From positions 1-64,000 of the forward strand of contig CAYXLI010000027.1 of the NCBI GenBank assembly GCA_964464925.1: a DNA stretch of 64,000 bases, in the 5' to 3' direction. Under the pieces are notes generated by a model. The model made no database searches, was not told the DNA's origin, and saw only the letters and a list, made by a program, of their open reading frames with translations. This document shows positions 25,789-35,252 of the stretch, piece after piece. The stretch comes from CAYXLI01 sp964464925. Lineage in GTDB: Bacteria > Acidobacteriota > Terriglobia > Bryobacterales > Bryobacteraceae. Both the position numbers and the translations under genes were made by a program. Within the stretch, counting starts at the first letter, position 1. Every line of letters starts with the position of its first letter.

Positions 25789-26943
25789 TCAGGAAGTCTT
25801 ACTGCGGAAAACCTCTTCTCCCCCCACGATCGTGCGCATGACCTGCAGATGGTTGGCATGCCGGTCGTACCAGAATTGCACAATGTCGGCCCGCTCGCCG
25901 GGAGTGAGTCCCCTGTGCCGCCCCGAAATCTTCGCGATTCGCGCCGGATTCCGATTCGCCATCGAAACCGCCTCCGTAAGAGAAATACTCGTCTGAGCGA
26001 TTACATTCTCAATCGCCCGGTCCATTCGGAGCGCCGATCCGGCCAGCCGCGATTGACCCCGCAGCACCACCCGGTTGTCCGCCGTCAATTCCACCTCTTG
26101 TTCGCCGAGCTTGTAAATTCCAGGTGTCGCGCAGGCCGGCATCGATGCGTCCGTTACCAGCAGCGAGCGCCCTACGCCCTTTGCACGAAGCGCCGCTTTG
26201 AAGAAGGACACACCCAGATGAATTCCGTCAACAATAAACCCGGCCGTCAAGCGGTCTTCGGCCAGTTGATCCCAGATATAGTTCGGATGCCGAGGGAGTA
26301 CCTGATGCGCGCCGTTGCCGAGGTGCGTCGATTTGGTCGCGCCCGCGCTCACGGCATCCTGGATCTGCTGGGCCGTAGCGTTCATGTGCCCGATGCTCAC
26401 CACGCAGCCGTCGTTGACTAGAGCCTCGATATACCTCGGTGTTTCTGGCCATTCGGGCGACACAGTCACTAAGCGCACCAGCCCGCCCGTCGCATCCTGC
26501 CACTGTTTGTACTCCTCCAGATCCGGCTTTCGAACCCACCGACGCGGATGCGCACCGCGCGGCCCGTCGTCCGGCGAAATATGCGGGCCCTCGACATGGA
26601 AGCCCTCCATGGCGGTTCCCTCATCCAGCGCGAACTTTGCCTTCGCCAGATTACGAAGCGAACCCACCATGTCTTCCGGCGCACCCGTAATGACCGTGGG
26701 GAAGAATCGCGCTGTTCCTGTCGAGTACAGCACGTGAATGGAACGGGCAATCTCCTCGGCAGGAGTCGTGGGCGAGTTGTAATCCACACCGGCATACCCA
26801 TTCACCTGCAGATCGATCCACGCCGGAGCCAGGAACACATCCGGCTCGGCTTCCTCCACCGGATGATCGACCACATTGATGACGGAATCGAAGTGGACTT
26901 CGACGTGGTCTCCCGTCGAGACGTCAATGCCAGAACATTTCAT
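25789..26943 (-). CDS. nagA: N-acetylglucosamine-6-phosphate deacetylase
   Basis: A 384-residue amidohydrolase. It has the NagA N-terminal pattern PAWIDLQVNGYAGVDYN with Gln in place of the HxH of other amidohydrolases, as in E. coli NagA. It also has HVEGPHISP with the metal-binding Glu, GHMNAT, STHLGNGAHQ in the substrate region, and the catalytic Asp in LLVTDASMPA. It removes acetate from GlcNAc-6-phosphate for wall recycling or chitin use. No nagB or transporter lies beside it. The stop is 8 bp from the convergent HIT gene. Confidence 0.88.
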   Translation of the reverse strand: MKCSGIDVSTGDHVEVHFDSVINVVDHPVEEAEPDVFLAPAWIDLQVNGYAGVDYNSPTTPAEEIARSIHVLYSTGTARFFPTVITGAPEDMVGSLRNLAKAKFALDEGTAMEGFHVEGPHISPDDGPRGAHPRRWVRKPDLEEYKQWQDATGGLVRLVTVSPEWPETPRYIEALVNDGCVVSIGHMNATAQQIQDAVSAGATKSTHLGNGAHQVLPRHPNYIWDQLAEDRLTAGFIVDGIHLGVSFFKAALRAKGVGRSLLVTDASMPACATPGIYKLGEQEVELTADNRVVLRGQSRLAGSALRMDRAIENVIAQTSISLTEAVSMANRNPARIAKISGRHRGLTPGERADIVQFWYDRHANHLQVMRTIVGGEEVFRSKTS

Positions 26944-27148
26944 AGGAGTGCTGTTTTATTCACAAGCTTTGAACAGCCCATGGCTGCTAACACCATGATG
27001 ACGCATGACGAAATAGTTGTTGAAAAGCGATGGACCAGGCGAATTTTGCACTAGCGCGTTTGCGGAGATCCGGAGATACTAGCTTCAGATCCTGATACGG
27101 GCGTGGCCGGGCGGTATCTCGGGGGAGGTAACCCGTTTGGCTGCGTCC

Positions 27149-27178
27149 GTCGATGGAGTCTCATTCCATTGCATCGAC
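27149..27178. repeat. imperfect hairpin in the nagA-ilvE gap
   Basis: GTCGATG at 27149-27155 pairs with CATCGAC at 27172-27178. A further TGGA/TCCA pairing inside could extend the structure. It lies in the 316-bp gap 26944-27259, which has no gene I can support. Its role is unknown; it may be an RNA structure upstream of nagA. Confidence 0.5.
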
Positions 27179-27189
27179 TTTCGTAAGAC

Positions 27190-27230
27190 AGAAAGGGCGC
27201 CACACGGGTTCTCCGCTTGGCGCCCTTTCT
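27190..27230 (-). terminator. long hairpin, probable terminator of ilvE
   Basis: AGAAAGGGCGCCA at 27190-27202 pairs perfectly with TGGCGCCCTTTCT at 27218-27230, a 13-bp stem around a 15-nt loop. It lies 30 bp beyond the ilvE stop on the minus strand. The run of T after the stem is short (TTTCT within the stem), so termination strength is uncertain. Confidence 0.65.
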
Positions 27231-27233
27231 GCA

Positions 27234-27252
27234 TTTGGGGTCAGACCCCAAA
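27234..27252. repeat. short palindrome with GGGGTC arms
   Basis: TTTGGGGTCAGACCCCAAA is a near-perfect palindrome with a one-base centre. It lies between the ilvE stop and the longer hairpin. The same core, GGGGTCAGACCCC, is a dispersed intergenic element in many bacteria as far as I recall; no second copy was noticed in this window. Confidence 0.6.
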
Positions 27253-27259
27253 GGTTGGC

Positions 27260-28201
27260 TTACACTTCCTGGAGCTTCTTCGTCCGCACCGGCGTCAACC
27301 AACCGAACGGATCCGGTGATGTGCCGTTCACAATATTGAAGAACTCCCGCTGGATGCGTTCCGTAATCGGACCGCGCCGCCCTGACCCGATCTGGATTCG
27401 ATCTACCGATCGGATCGGCGTCACTTCCGCAGCCGTGCCCGTAAAGAACACTTCATCCGCGATGTACAGCAACTCGCGCGGAATCACGCTCTCCACCAGC
27501 GGAATGCCCAACATCTCAGTGATCCGTACAATTGAGTCGCGCGTAATCCCTGGCAGAACCGAGCTGCTCAGCGGAGGCGTCAGTACTTTCCCATCGCGGA
27601 TCACGAAGATGTTCTCGCCCGAGCCTTCGCTGATCGTGCCGTTCTGATCGAGCGCGATCCCTTCCGAATACCCGTTCACCGCTGCTTCCATGCGAATCAA
27701 CTGCGAGTTCATGTAGTTCGCACCAGCCTTCGACAGTGCCGGCAGCGTATTCGGCGCGATCCGGTTCCAACTTGAGATGCAAACGTCCACACCATGCGCT
27801 AACGCTTCTTCGCCCAAGTACTTGCCCCATGCCCAACAGGCAAGGAAAATTTCCGTCGGATTCTTGATTCCCAGCACACCCACATCGCTGTACCCTCGAA
27901 GGACGATTGGGCGGATGTAGCAAGACTGCAGTCCGTTAACGCGTACAAGCTCGACCTGCGCGTCGTGAAGCTCCTCCAGCGAAAAGGGAACATCTATCCG
28001 ATAAATCTTTGCGGAATCGAGGAGACGGCGCGTATGATCGCGGAGCCGGAAAATGGCCGGCCCGGCATTCGTTTCGTAGCAGCGGACACCCTCGAACACC
28101 GAGCTTCCGTAGCTGACGACGTGAGACAGAACGTGAATCTTCGCTTCGTCCCACGCGATGAATTTTCCGTTGTGCCAGATTTTCTCTGTGGGCGTTAACA
28201 T
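27260..28201 (-). CDS. ilvE: branched-chain amino acid aminotransferase
   Basis: A 313-residue fold-type IV PLP enzyme that transaminates Leu, Ile and Val. It has IWHNGKFI at the N-terminus, HVVSYGSSVFEGVRCY, the PLP lysine in SKAGANYMNSQL, and the tail motifs SEGSGENIFVI and EVFFTGTAAEVTPI. All match IlvE. It is monocistronic, with hairpins beyond its stop. A 198-bp AT-richer gap separates it from the divergent M48 protease gene. Confidence 0.95.
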   Translation of the reverse strand: MLTPTEKIWHNGKFIAWDEAKIHVLSHVVSYGSSVFEGVRCYETNAGPAIFRLRDHTRRLLDSAKIYRIDVPFSLEELHDAQVELVRVNGLQSCYIRPIVLRGYSDVGVLGIKNPTEIFLACWAWGKYLGEEALAHGVDVCISSWNRIAPNTLPALSKAGANYMNSQLIRMEAAVNGYSEGIALDQNGTISEGSGENIFVIRDGKVLTPPLSSSVLPGITRDSIVRITEMLGIPLVESVIPRELLYIADEVFFTGTAAEVTPIRSVDRIQIGSGRRGPITERIQREFFNIVNGTSPDPFGWLTPVRTKKLQEV

Positions 28202-28399
28202 TCAACTATTATAGACAGTTATACTCGTCTAACGTAGTCTTATCGAAACACTCGCCGGGGCGACTTGCAGGCCCACGATTCACTTCTTCTCCGGCCCCAG
28301 TCTGCGCGGAGATAAATCGTCTGCTTGCATACATTAACAGAAATACAGAAGTGTAACACGCCCCAACGTCATTGCATCTCATGGACAGGAGGCCGCGCG

Positions 28400-29767
28400 A
28401 TGGCTCGTAAATTGCCAACCTTGTTCGTTATTTTTCTTACGGCTACTTCTGCCTTTGCTCAGGTTCGTCAGTTCAAGCCGGGATTCAACCTGTTCTCAAA
28501 AGATCAGGACATTCAGCTCGGCAAGGAAGCTGCGCAGCAGGTTGAGAAGCAGATGCAGGTCATCCACGATCCATTCCTCGAAAGTTACATCAAGAGGATT
28601 GGACAGCGCCTCGCATCGCAGCCCCAAGCCGGCGGATTCCCCTACACCTTCGAGGTTGTGAACGATCCGTCCATCAATGCATTCGCACTCCCCGGTGGAC
28701 CGACTTTCGTCAACACCGGTCTCATCAAGGCAGCTGACAATGAGGCGCAACTCGCCGGCGTTCTGGCTCACGAGATTTCTCACGTCGCGCTTCGTCACGG
28801 AACGAATCAAGCCTCCAAGGCCAACCTGCTGCAGCTTCCGGCTGCTCTGGCGGGAGCGGTCGTCGGAGGCAGCGGATCGCTACTCGGACAGTTGGCCCAA
28901 TTGGGCGTCGGACTCGGTTTCAACTCGGTGCTGTTGAAGTTCTCACGCGGAGCGGAAAGCCAGGCGGACTTGAATGGTGCGCAGATCATGGCAAGTGCCG
29001 GGTACAACCCGATTGAGATGGCTCGCTTCTTCGAGAAACTGGAAGCGCAAGGCGGCCACTCAGGACCCCAGTTCCTCTCCGATCACCCGAACCCGGGCAA
29101 CCGCATGAAGGCGATCCAGGATGAGATCCAGCAGATGCCGCAGCGGAATTACACTGAGGGCAACAATGGTGATCTGCAGCGTGCGAAGCAGATCGTCGCG
29201 AACATCCCTCCGCCTCGCGGTGGCCAGCGCAATCTGTCGTCCAACATGCCACAATCCGGTGGCGCCGGTGGTGCGGATCCCCGCCCGTCCGGACAATTCC
29301 GCCAGGTCAACGGCAACGGCTTCTCGATGGCTTATCCCGGTAACTGGGAGGTATTCGGCGATAGTAACGGCGCTTCTATGACCATCGCTCCGCGCTCCGC
29401 AATCGCGCAGGACAACAGCGGAAATGCACAGGTAGGCATGGGCATGTTGGTGAACTTCTACTTCCCTCAAGGGAACCAGATTGACCTGAATCGTGATACG
29501 CAGTCCCTGATTTCAGAACTGCGCCGTGGTAATCCCAGCATGGAAGTCGGCTCTCAGCGCCGCACGCGCGTGGATGGCCAGGACGCACTCGCCACCACCT
29601 TGTACTCGCAGTCGCCGTACCAGGGCGAGACCGAACACGACACACTCGTCACAGTTCCCCGCCCTGAGGGTCTGTTCTATGTGATCTTCATTGCCCCGGC
29701 CCGCGCAGCCGGCGATCTGTCCGGAGCTTTCGATCAGGTCCTCAAATCCATCCGCTTCCGTTCGTAA
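28400..29767 (+). CDS. secreted M48-family zinc metalloprotease (BepA/LoiP-like)
   Basis: A 455-residue protein with a signal peptide (about 1-20, ending SAFA). The protease domain has HEISH at 124-128, catalytic Glu included, and a third ligand in the ESQADLNGA segment, followed by FLSDHPNPGNR, a family signature. Residues about 310-450 form a beta-rich domain resembling PsbP-like folds (FSMAYPGNWEVFGD). It probably acts in envelope protein quality control. The ATG at 28400 has a perfect AGGAGG 7 nt upstream (28387-28392). Confidence 0.9.
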   Translation: MARKLPTLFVIFLTATSAFAQVRQFKPGFNLFSKDQDIQLGKEAAQQVEKQMQVIHDPFLESYIKRIGQRLASQPQAGGFPYTFEVVNDPSINAFALPGGPTFVNTGLIKAADNEAQLAGVLAHEISHVALRHGTNQASKANLLQLPAALAGAVVGGSGSLLGQLAQLGVGLGFNSVLLKFSRGAESQADLNGAQIMASAGYNPIEMARFFEKLEAQGGHSGPQFLSDHPNPGNRMKAIQDEIQQMPQRNYTEGNNGDLQRAKQIVANIPPPRGGQRNLSSNMPQSGGAGGADPRPSGQFRQVNGNGFSMAYPGNWEVFGDSNGASMTIAPRSAIAQDNSGNAQVGMGMLVNFYFPQGNQIDLNRDTQSLISELRRGNPSMEVGSQRRTRVDGQDALATTLYSQSPYQGETEHDTLVTVPRPEGLFYVIFIAPARAAGDLSGAFDQVLKSIRFRS

Positions 29768-29782
29768 CACCATAGAGGTTCT

Positions 29783-29821
29783 TCGGGCCGGCAGTGCTAT
29801 ACTCATAGCGTTTCGGCCCGA
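29783..29821. repeat. inverted repeat in the M48-methyltransferase gap
   Basis: TCGGGCCG at 29783-29790 pairs with CGGCCCGA at 29814-29821, an 8-bp perfect stem with a 23-nt spacer. The spacer holds TATACT, a good -10 hexamer, about 30 bp before the methyltransferase start. It may be a weak terminator or an operator overlapping a promoter. Confidence 0.45.
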
Positions 29822-29839
29822 TTTCCCCTTCGTTTGCGA

Positions 29840-30646
29840 ATGACTTCCAACCAACCAACCCATAATCGTGAAGGAGAGAAACTGCGCTTTCCGGAGAAGC
29901 TGCTGCTTTCCTTCTGCCGTCATGTTGAAGCGGCGCCGCTCCCTGTTGCGACTTACTCCTACACGCTCGACAACGCCCTCGATTTCGCCAAGAAAATGTT
30001 CCCGGATTTCCCGGAGCGGATCAAGGGCAAAACCGTCCTTGATTTCGGCTGTGGACCGGGCTGGCAGGTCGTGGCAATGAAGCAGGCTGGAGCCGCGGCC
30101 GTCGACGGCGTGGACATCAATGATGACTGGCTGGACCACGGCCGCTCGCTTGCGGCATCCGCCGGAGTGACCGGCGTCACGTTCGCAAAGACGCCTCCCC
30201 AGCGCCAGTACGATGTCGTCATGAGCCTTGGTTCCATGGAGCACTTCGGCAATCCCGAGCAGATCTTCCGGACTATGTGCTCGCTCTCGCGCGGAGAGCT
30301 GCTCATCTCCTTCTGCGAGCCTTGGTATTCGCCCTACGGCACTCATTTGTCGGGCACCACGAAGTTGCCCTGGTTGAATCTGCTGTTCTCGGAAAAGACT
30401 CTGATGAACGTCCGCAATCTCTACCCAGACGGAGCGGATGGCGCAACGCGCTTTGAAGAAATCAGGGGCGGCCTGAACAAGATGACGGTAAAGCGCTTCC
30501 ACCGGATCGTTCATTCGGCGCCGGACATGCGGGTGGCCGAGTTCCGGCTCACTTCAGTGAAGCGTCTGCCCCTCGTCACGCAGGTCCCCCTCTTGCGCGA
30601 ACTCATGACTTCGGCCTGCACGTGCATCCTGCAGCGCCCTAGCTAG
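29840..30646 (+). CDS. class I SAM-dependent methyltransferase
   Basis: A 268-residue protein. Motif I is KTVLDFGCGPGWQ near residue 67, followed by the acidic residue in GVDINDDWLDHG and the segment YDVVMSLGSMEHF. The fold is certain but the substrate is not; the SMEHFGNPE segment resembles methyltransferases of cell-surface or small-molecule pathways. The ATG at 29840 is preferred to the TTG at 29834. Confidence 0.85.
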   Translation: MTSNQPTHNREGEKLRFPEKLLLSFCRHVEAAPLPVATYSYTLDNALDFAKKMFPDFPERIKGKTVLDFGCGPGWQVVAMKQAGAAAVDGVDINDDWLDHGRSLAASAGVTGVTFAKTPPQRQYDVVMSLGSMEHFGNPEQIFRTMCSLSRGELLISFCEPWYSPYGTHLSGTTKLPWLNLLFSEKTLMNVRNLYPDGADGATRFEEIRGGLNKMTVKRFHRIVHSAPDMRVAEFRLTSVKRLPLVTQVPLLRELMTSACTCILQRPS

Positions 30647-30691
30647 CGGATAGAGTCCGCCCGGGCACACGCCCGAAAGGAGGTCCTGAAA

Positions 30692-31837
30692 ATGGATCTT
30701 CAACGATTGCCATTTCGCGCCAGTCTGGATGAATACCAGAAGCAGGCGGACGAACTGCTCCTCGCCTACAGGTCGGGGGCGCCCGAAGCGATCCAGCTCA
30801 TCCACGAACGCCACCCCCGCTTTCTGGATCCCAAAATTCCGTGGCTCCCCAGGAACCTCTCGGACGCCGAGATTCAAAACGCAGGACTGGACCTGTCCGA
30901 TGCGCAACTCGCCCTAGCGCGCTGGTACGACTTCCAAAGTTGGCTGGCACTGGCCGATTATGCCGAGGCGGTCGCTCACGAGGGCTCGCCAATCTGTCGA
31001 TTCGAATCGGCCGTGGAAGCGGTCATCAGCGGAGACGTAGCCACTCTGAAGTCGTTCTTGAATGCCGATCCCGGCTTGGTTTTCGGCCGTTCGACGCGTA
31101 TCACCCACTTTGATCCGCCGGTGCATCGGGCCACGCTGCTTCATTATGTCGCGGCCAATGGCGTGGAGGGCTATCGCCAAAAGACTCCGGCGAACGCAGT
31201 GGAAATGGCGGAGATCCTGTTGCGGGCAGGCGCCGAAGCGGACGCGTTGGCCGACATGTACGGCGAACATTGCACCACAATGAGCATGCTGGTCTCGAGT
31301 TGTCATCCGGCAAATGCGGGTGTACAGGTCCCGCTCGTCGAAACCCTGCTGGATTTCGGCGCAGCCATCGAAGGACACGGCTCGAGGAAATGGGGATCGC
31401 CTCTGATGACGGCCCTGGCTTTCGGATATTCCGGCGCGGCGGAAGCGCTCGCGGCACGTGGCGCACGAGTGGATAACCTCGCCGCGGCCGCCGGCTTGGG
31501 ACGGCTAGCCGAAGCCCGTGAGTTACTCCCTGCAAGTGACGGCGAGACCCGCCATCGCGCGCTCGCGCTAGCAGCTCAACATGGCCACGCGGATATCGTC
31601 CGGCTACTCCTCGACGCCGGAGAAGACCCGAACCGCTACAATCCCGACGGCCATCATTCCCACTCCACGCCTTTGCATCAAGCCGCATTAGCCGGCCATG
31701 ACGCGGTTGTCCGGCTGCTGGTCGAACGCGGAGCCCGATTGGACATCAAAGACACCGTCTATGAAAGTACGCCTCTCGGCTGGGCACTTCATGGAGGGAA
31801 AACCGAGATTGCATCCTACCTCCGAAAGCATGGATAG
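30692..31837 (+). CDS. ankyrin-repeat protein
   Basis: A 381-residue protein with no signal peptide. The N-terminal 125 residues are helical and unlike ankyrin (LDEYQKQADELLLAY). From about residue 130 on there are ankyrin-type helix pairs, clearest in EMAEILLRAGAEAD, ALALAAQHGHADIVRLLLDAGED, TPLHQAALAGHDAVVRLLVERGA and TPLGWALHGGKTEIA. Ankyrin arrays bind proteins; the partner is unknown. The ATG has a strong AAGGAGG about 8 nt upstream. Confidence 0.9.
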   Translation: MDLQRLPFRASLDEYQKQADELLLAYRSGAPEAIQLIHERHPRFLDPKIPWLPRNLSDAEIQNAGLDLSDAQLALARWYDFQSWLALADYAEAVAHEGSPICRFESAVEAVISGDVATLKSFLNADPGLVFGRSTRITHFDPPVHRATLLHYVAANGVEGYRQKTPANAVEMAEILLRAGAEADALADMYGEHCTTMSMLVSSCHPANAGVQVPLVETLLDFGAAIEGHGSRKWGSPLMTALAFGYSGAAEALAARGARVDNLAAAAGLGRLAEARELLPASDGETRHRALALAAQHGHADIVRLLLDAGEDPNRYNPDGHHSHSTPLHQAALAGHDAVVRLLVERGARLDIKDTVYESTPLGWALHGGKTEIASYLRKHG

Positions 31838-31884
31838 AACTATCGTATTATCCATAAGTTAGGAATAGTCGAGTGGTTTAGTAG

Positions 31885-31913
31885 TTGAAAGTAGACTAGA
31901 ATCATACTATTCT
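31885..31913 (+). promoter_or_regulatory. possible sigma-70 promoter for the TonB-dependent receptor
   Basis: TTGAAA at 31885-31890 is followed after 17 bp by TATTCT at 31908-31913, in a locally AT-rich stretch (31838-31926) that contrasts with the GC-rich surroundings. The implied start site is only about 7 bp before the ATG at 31927, so the mRNA would be almost leaderless, or the real promoter lies further upstream. Confidence 0.35.
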
Positions 31914-31926
31914 CTATAGAACTAGT

Positions 31927-34900
31927 ATGGTACGCGCATCGCTTCTGCTTCTCCTTGCTTCTCCCATCTATGGTCAAGGCGTTCTCACCGGTGTTGTCAA
32001 AGACCAGGCGGGGGGACTCATCCCGAATGCGGCCGCATCGTTGACGAATCTCAACAGCGGCCTCGCATTGCAATCCATCAGCAACGACGCAGGTATCTTC
32101 TCCTTTGCGGCGTTGCCTCCAGGGAAGTACGGACTTAAGGTGACCTCCACAGGATTTGACCCGTTCTCGACCAGCACCCTCGAACTCGCCCTCGGACAGA
32201 CTCTCTCTTTGGACGTCACGCTTTCGGTTACCGCGCAATCGGCCTCAGTAAACGTTGAGGCAAATGTACCCTTGACGGAGACGCAAACCTCCGACCTCAC
32301 CCAAGTAATCACGCAGAAGCAGGTCGCAACTCTCCCGCTGCCGAATCGCGCAGCCACCACCCTGGTAGCCCTGGCCCCCGGAGTCGTGATGATCGACAGC
32401 GGTTCGAGTGCGGAGAATTATCCGGTCTTCAGCGTCGCCGGCGGAAGGGCCCGCAACCAGAACTTCACGCTGGATGGAGGCAACGTGACGAACGCAGTCG
32501 GACTGACCCGCCCGCAGCAGATGACCAGCCTGCCCGTGGACGCCATGCAGGAATTCCGCGTGATTACGAACAACTATTCCGCCGAGCATGGTCATTCCAC
32601 CGGGGGCGTCATTGAGCTATCGACCCGCTCAGGCACGAACGATCTGCACGGCAGCGTCTTTGAATTTGTCCGCAACAGCGCTTTCGACGCACGCAATTTC
32701 TTCTCAGCCCAGCAGCCGCCTTTGCGGATGCACCAGTTCGGGGCATCCGCCGGCGGCCCGATCATCCGCGATAAGACGCATTTCTTCGCCGCATGGGAAC
32801 AAACGAGGGAAACCGTCAGCTATCCCGTGCTGCAGACCGTACCCACGCTGGCGCAGCGGAATGGCGATTTCTCCGGCGGACCGCTAATCTACGATCCGGC
32901 CACGACCAGCGGCCGCGATCGCTCGCCCTTCCCGAACAACCGGATTCCCGCTTCGAGATTCGATCCTGTTGCGCTCGCCGCTCTCAACTATTACCCTCTG
33001 CCGAACCTACCCGGCAGCTCGACCGGAGCGAACAACTTCCTCGCCAATTCGGATCAGTCTCTCCACCGCGATATCGTGGCGGCGAAAGTGGACCATCAGT
33101 TCCGGCCGGCCGATTCAGTTTCCGCCCGGTATTACCTGAACAACAGCAACACCAGTATTCCGGGATCCTGGAGCAATCCGGTTGCGGACCCGAATGGCGA
33201 TAGGACCGACGCACGCATCCAGAGCGTTCTCGGCAGGTACACCCATATATTCAAAGCGGATTTACTGAATGATCTGCGTCTGTCTTACCTCAGGCGCAAA
33301 TTCATAGACCAGCGGTACGGTCTCGGAGACGGCTACGCGCAAAAAATCGGATTGACCGGTGTCAGTGCGGCAGCTTTCCCGAATTTCAATGTAAACGGAT
33401 TCGCTTCCCTCGGTGGCAACGGCGCGGTCTCCCGCTTCCAGACTCCCATTGAGGATACGCAGGTTCTGGACGCGGTTTCCTGGTTCCGCGGAAAGCACGC
33501 AGGGAAGTTCGGAGGCGAATACAGGCGCGGCTTCAACAACGAATCGCGCGACCGATCCTCTTCCGGCAGTTTCACGTTCAATTCGCTCATCACCAGCAAA
33601 CCGGGTGCCAGCAACACGGGAAATTCGCTGGCAAGCTTCCTGCTCGGTCTGGTGAACGCCGCGAACGTGCAGGTCTCCGATGTGATTCCTTCCCACGCCT
33701 CCTATCTCGCGTTCTATGCGCAGGACGACTGGCGCGTAACTTCGAAGTTGACGCTGAACTACGGCCTGCGTTGGGAAGCAGAGCAGCCTCGTTACGTCAG
33801 CGGCGACCGCCAGAACTCTTTTGATCCGCTGGCGATCAACCCCGTAAGCGGCACTCCAGGAATCGTAACTTTCTCCGGCCGCAACGGCGTCCCGCGCCGC
33901 GCCTTCGCCACCCGGTTGAACAACTTCGCTCCGCGGCTCGGGTTCGCGTGGAGCATCCGCGAACACACGGTCATCCGCGGTGGCAGTGGCATTTTCTACG
34001 GACCGACGGTGAGCAACTCGGTCGGCGATGCCGCTGCCCTGGGCTTCTCCACTTCCTCCAGTCTGGTTGTGGCGCAGGCGGACACGAGCGTCGCGATGCA
34101 TCTGCGGGACGGCTACCCGGTGATCACGCGGCCCTCTCTCAATGCCTCCTTCGGCGCGGTTCCTCTCGGGCAGCGGCCGAACACGGCTGTCACTTTCTGG
34201 AATCCCTCCCAGCCCACGCCAATCTCGTATCAGTACAACCTCAACGTGCAACACGAAATGCGCGGTTCGTTGGTGACCGAGATCGGATATCTAGCCAACG
34301 TCAGCCACCATCTGACCGCAAACGACCTGAGTTTGAATCAGGTTCGGCCGGAGCTGATGGGTCCGGGAGACGCGCAATCGCGTCGGCCGTTCCCGCAGTT
34401 CAGCAACGTGTCGTGGATCAACCCGGCAATCGGAAACTCCACCTATCACGCCGCGTTTGTGAAGGCAGAAAAGCGCTTCTCGCACGGCTACAGCTTGCTT
34501 GCCCACTACACATTCTCCAAGTTCCTCGATGACGTGGCGAGCGGTACCGACTATGGCGATCCGGCCAGCTACATGGATGCGTACAACCGCCGTCTCGACA
34601 AGGGCCGCAGCGGAAGCGATGTACCGCACCGTCTCGTGCTCAGCGGATTGTATGAGGTGCCTTCGTTCCACGGCAACCGCCTCCTTCACCCGGTGGCAGG
34701 CTCGTGGAAACTGGGCGCCATGGCTACGCTGCAATCGGGTGCGGTGTTCACGGTAGTGCAGTCGGCGAATCTGACGAACGCGTTTCCCGCCGGTGCTGTA
34801 CGCCCGGATCTGATTGCAGATCCTGCCGTCGGCACGCAGACACTCGCACACTGGTTCAACACTGCTGCGTTTGCGGCGCCGGACGCATTCCGTTTCGGCA

Positions 34901-35136
34901 ACTCGCCTCGGTCGGTTCTACGCGGTGCTTCACAGAAGACCGTCGATGCCACGCTTGAGAAGGAGTTCGCGGTAACCGAACGCTATCGCTTCTCACTTCG
35001 TGGAGAGGCGTTCAATCTCCTGAATCATGCGAATTTCGATGTGCCCGGCCACACGCTCGGCGAAGCCGATTTCGGAGTCGTCTCAAGCGCCCGGCCCGCG
35101 CGTGTGATGCAGGTAGGCCTGCGTCTCGGTTGGTGA
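31927..35136 (+). CDS. Oar-like TonB-dependent outer-membrane receptor
   Basis: A 1069-residue outer-membrane protein. After a short signal peptide (about 1-17) comes a carboxypeptidase-regulatory-like beta domain (GVLTGVVKDQAGGLIPNA, residues about 18-100), then a plug domain (LPLPNRAATTLVALAPGV, FTLDGGNVTN) and a long beta-barrel ending in VMQVGLRLGW with a terminal aromatic residue. Large families of such receptors are characteristic of Acidobacteriota. They probably import large ligands such as glycans or peptides. No SusD-like partner is adjacent. The neighbours are an ankyrin protein and a secreted phosphatase. Confidence 0.93.
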   Translation: MVRASLLLLLASPIYGQGVLTGVVKDQAGGLIPNAAASLTNLNSGLALQSISNDAGIFSFAALPPGKYGLKVTSTGFDPFSTSTLELALGQTLSLDVTLSVTAQSASVNVEANVPLTETQTSDLTQVITQKQVATLPLPNRAATTLVALAPGVVMIDSGSSAENYPVFSVAGGRARNQNFTLDGGNVTNAVGLTRPQQMTSLPVDAMQEFRVITNNYSAEHGHSTGGVIELSTRSGTNDLHGSVFEFVRNSAFDARNFFSAQQPPLRMHQFGASAGGPIIRDKTHFFAAWEQTRETVSYPVLQTVPTLAQRNGDFSGGPLIYDPATTSGRDRSPFPNNRIPASRFDPVALAALNYYPLPNLPGSSTGANNFLANSDQSLHRDIVAAKVDHQFRPADSVSARYYLNNSNTSIPGSWSNPVADPNGDRTDARIQSVLGRYTHIFKADLLNDLRLSYLRRKFIDQRYGLGDGYAQKIGLTGVSAAAFPNFNVNGFASLGGNGAVSRFQTPIEDTQVLDAVSWFRGKHAGKFGGEYRRGFNNESRDRSSSGSFTFNSLITSKPGASNTGNSLASFLLGLVNAANVQVSDVIPSHASYLAFYAQDDWRVTSKLTLNYGLRWEAEQPRYVSGDRQNSFDPLAINPVSGTPGIVTFSGRNGVPRRAFATRLNNFAPRLGFAWSIREHTVIRGGSGIFYGPTVSNSVGDAAALGFSTSSSLVVAQADTSVAMHLRDGYPVITRPSLNASFGAVPLGQRPNTAVTFWNPSQPTPISYQYNLNVQHEMRGSLVTEIGYLANVSHHLTANDLSLNQVRPELMGPGDAQSRRPFPQFSNVSWINPAIGNSTYHAAFVKAEKRFSHGYSLLAHYTFSKFLDDVASGTDYGDPASYMDAYNRRLDKGRSGSDVPHRLVLSGLYEVPSFHGNRLLHPVAGSWKLGAMATLQSGAVFTVVQSANLTNAFPAGAVRPDLIADPAVGTQTLAHWFNTAAFAAPDAFRFGNSPRSVLRGASQKTVDATLEKEFAVTERYRFSLRGEAFNLLNHANFDVPGHTLGEADFGVVSSARPARVMQVGLRLGW

Positions 35137-35252
35137 TTCCGCAGTGCCTGCCCGCAGTGAGCCACGTCGAGAGGTCTCGTAGAAACATTGCGTTCAGCGC
35201 AAATGCGTGCGTCACGTCTCAGGTGACCGGTGTGCTGTGTTATCCATAACGC

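Noticed and set aside
33262..34254. A 330-residue minus-strand frame inside the TonB-dependent receptor.
   Set aside because: It is the antisense of a continuous 1069-residue receptor gene and contains no recognisable domain.
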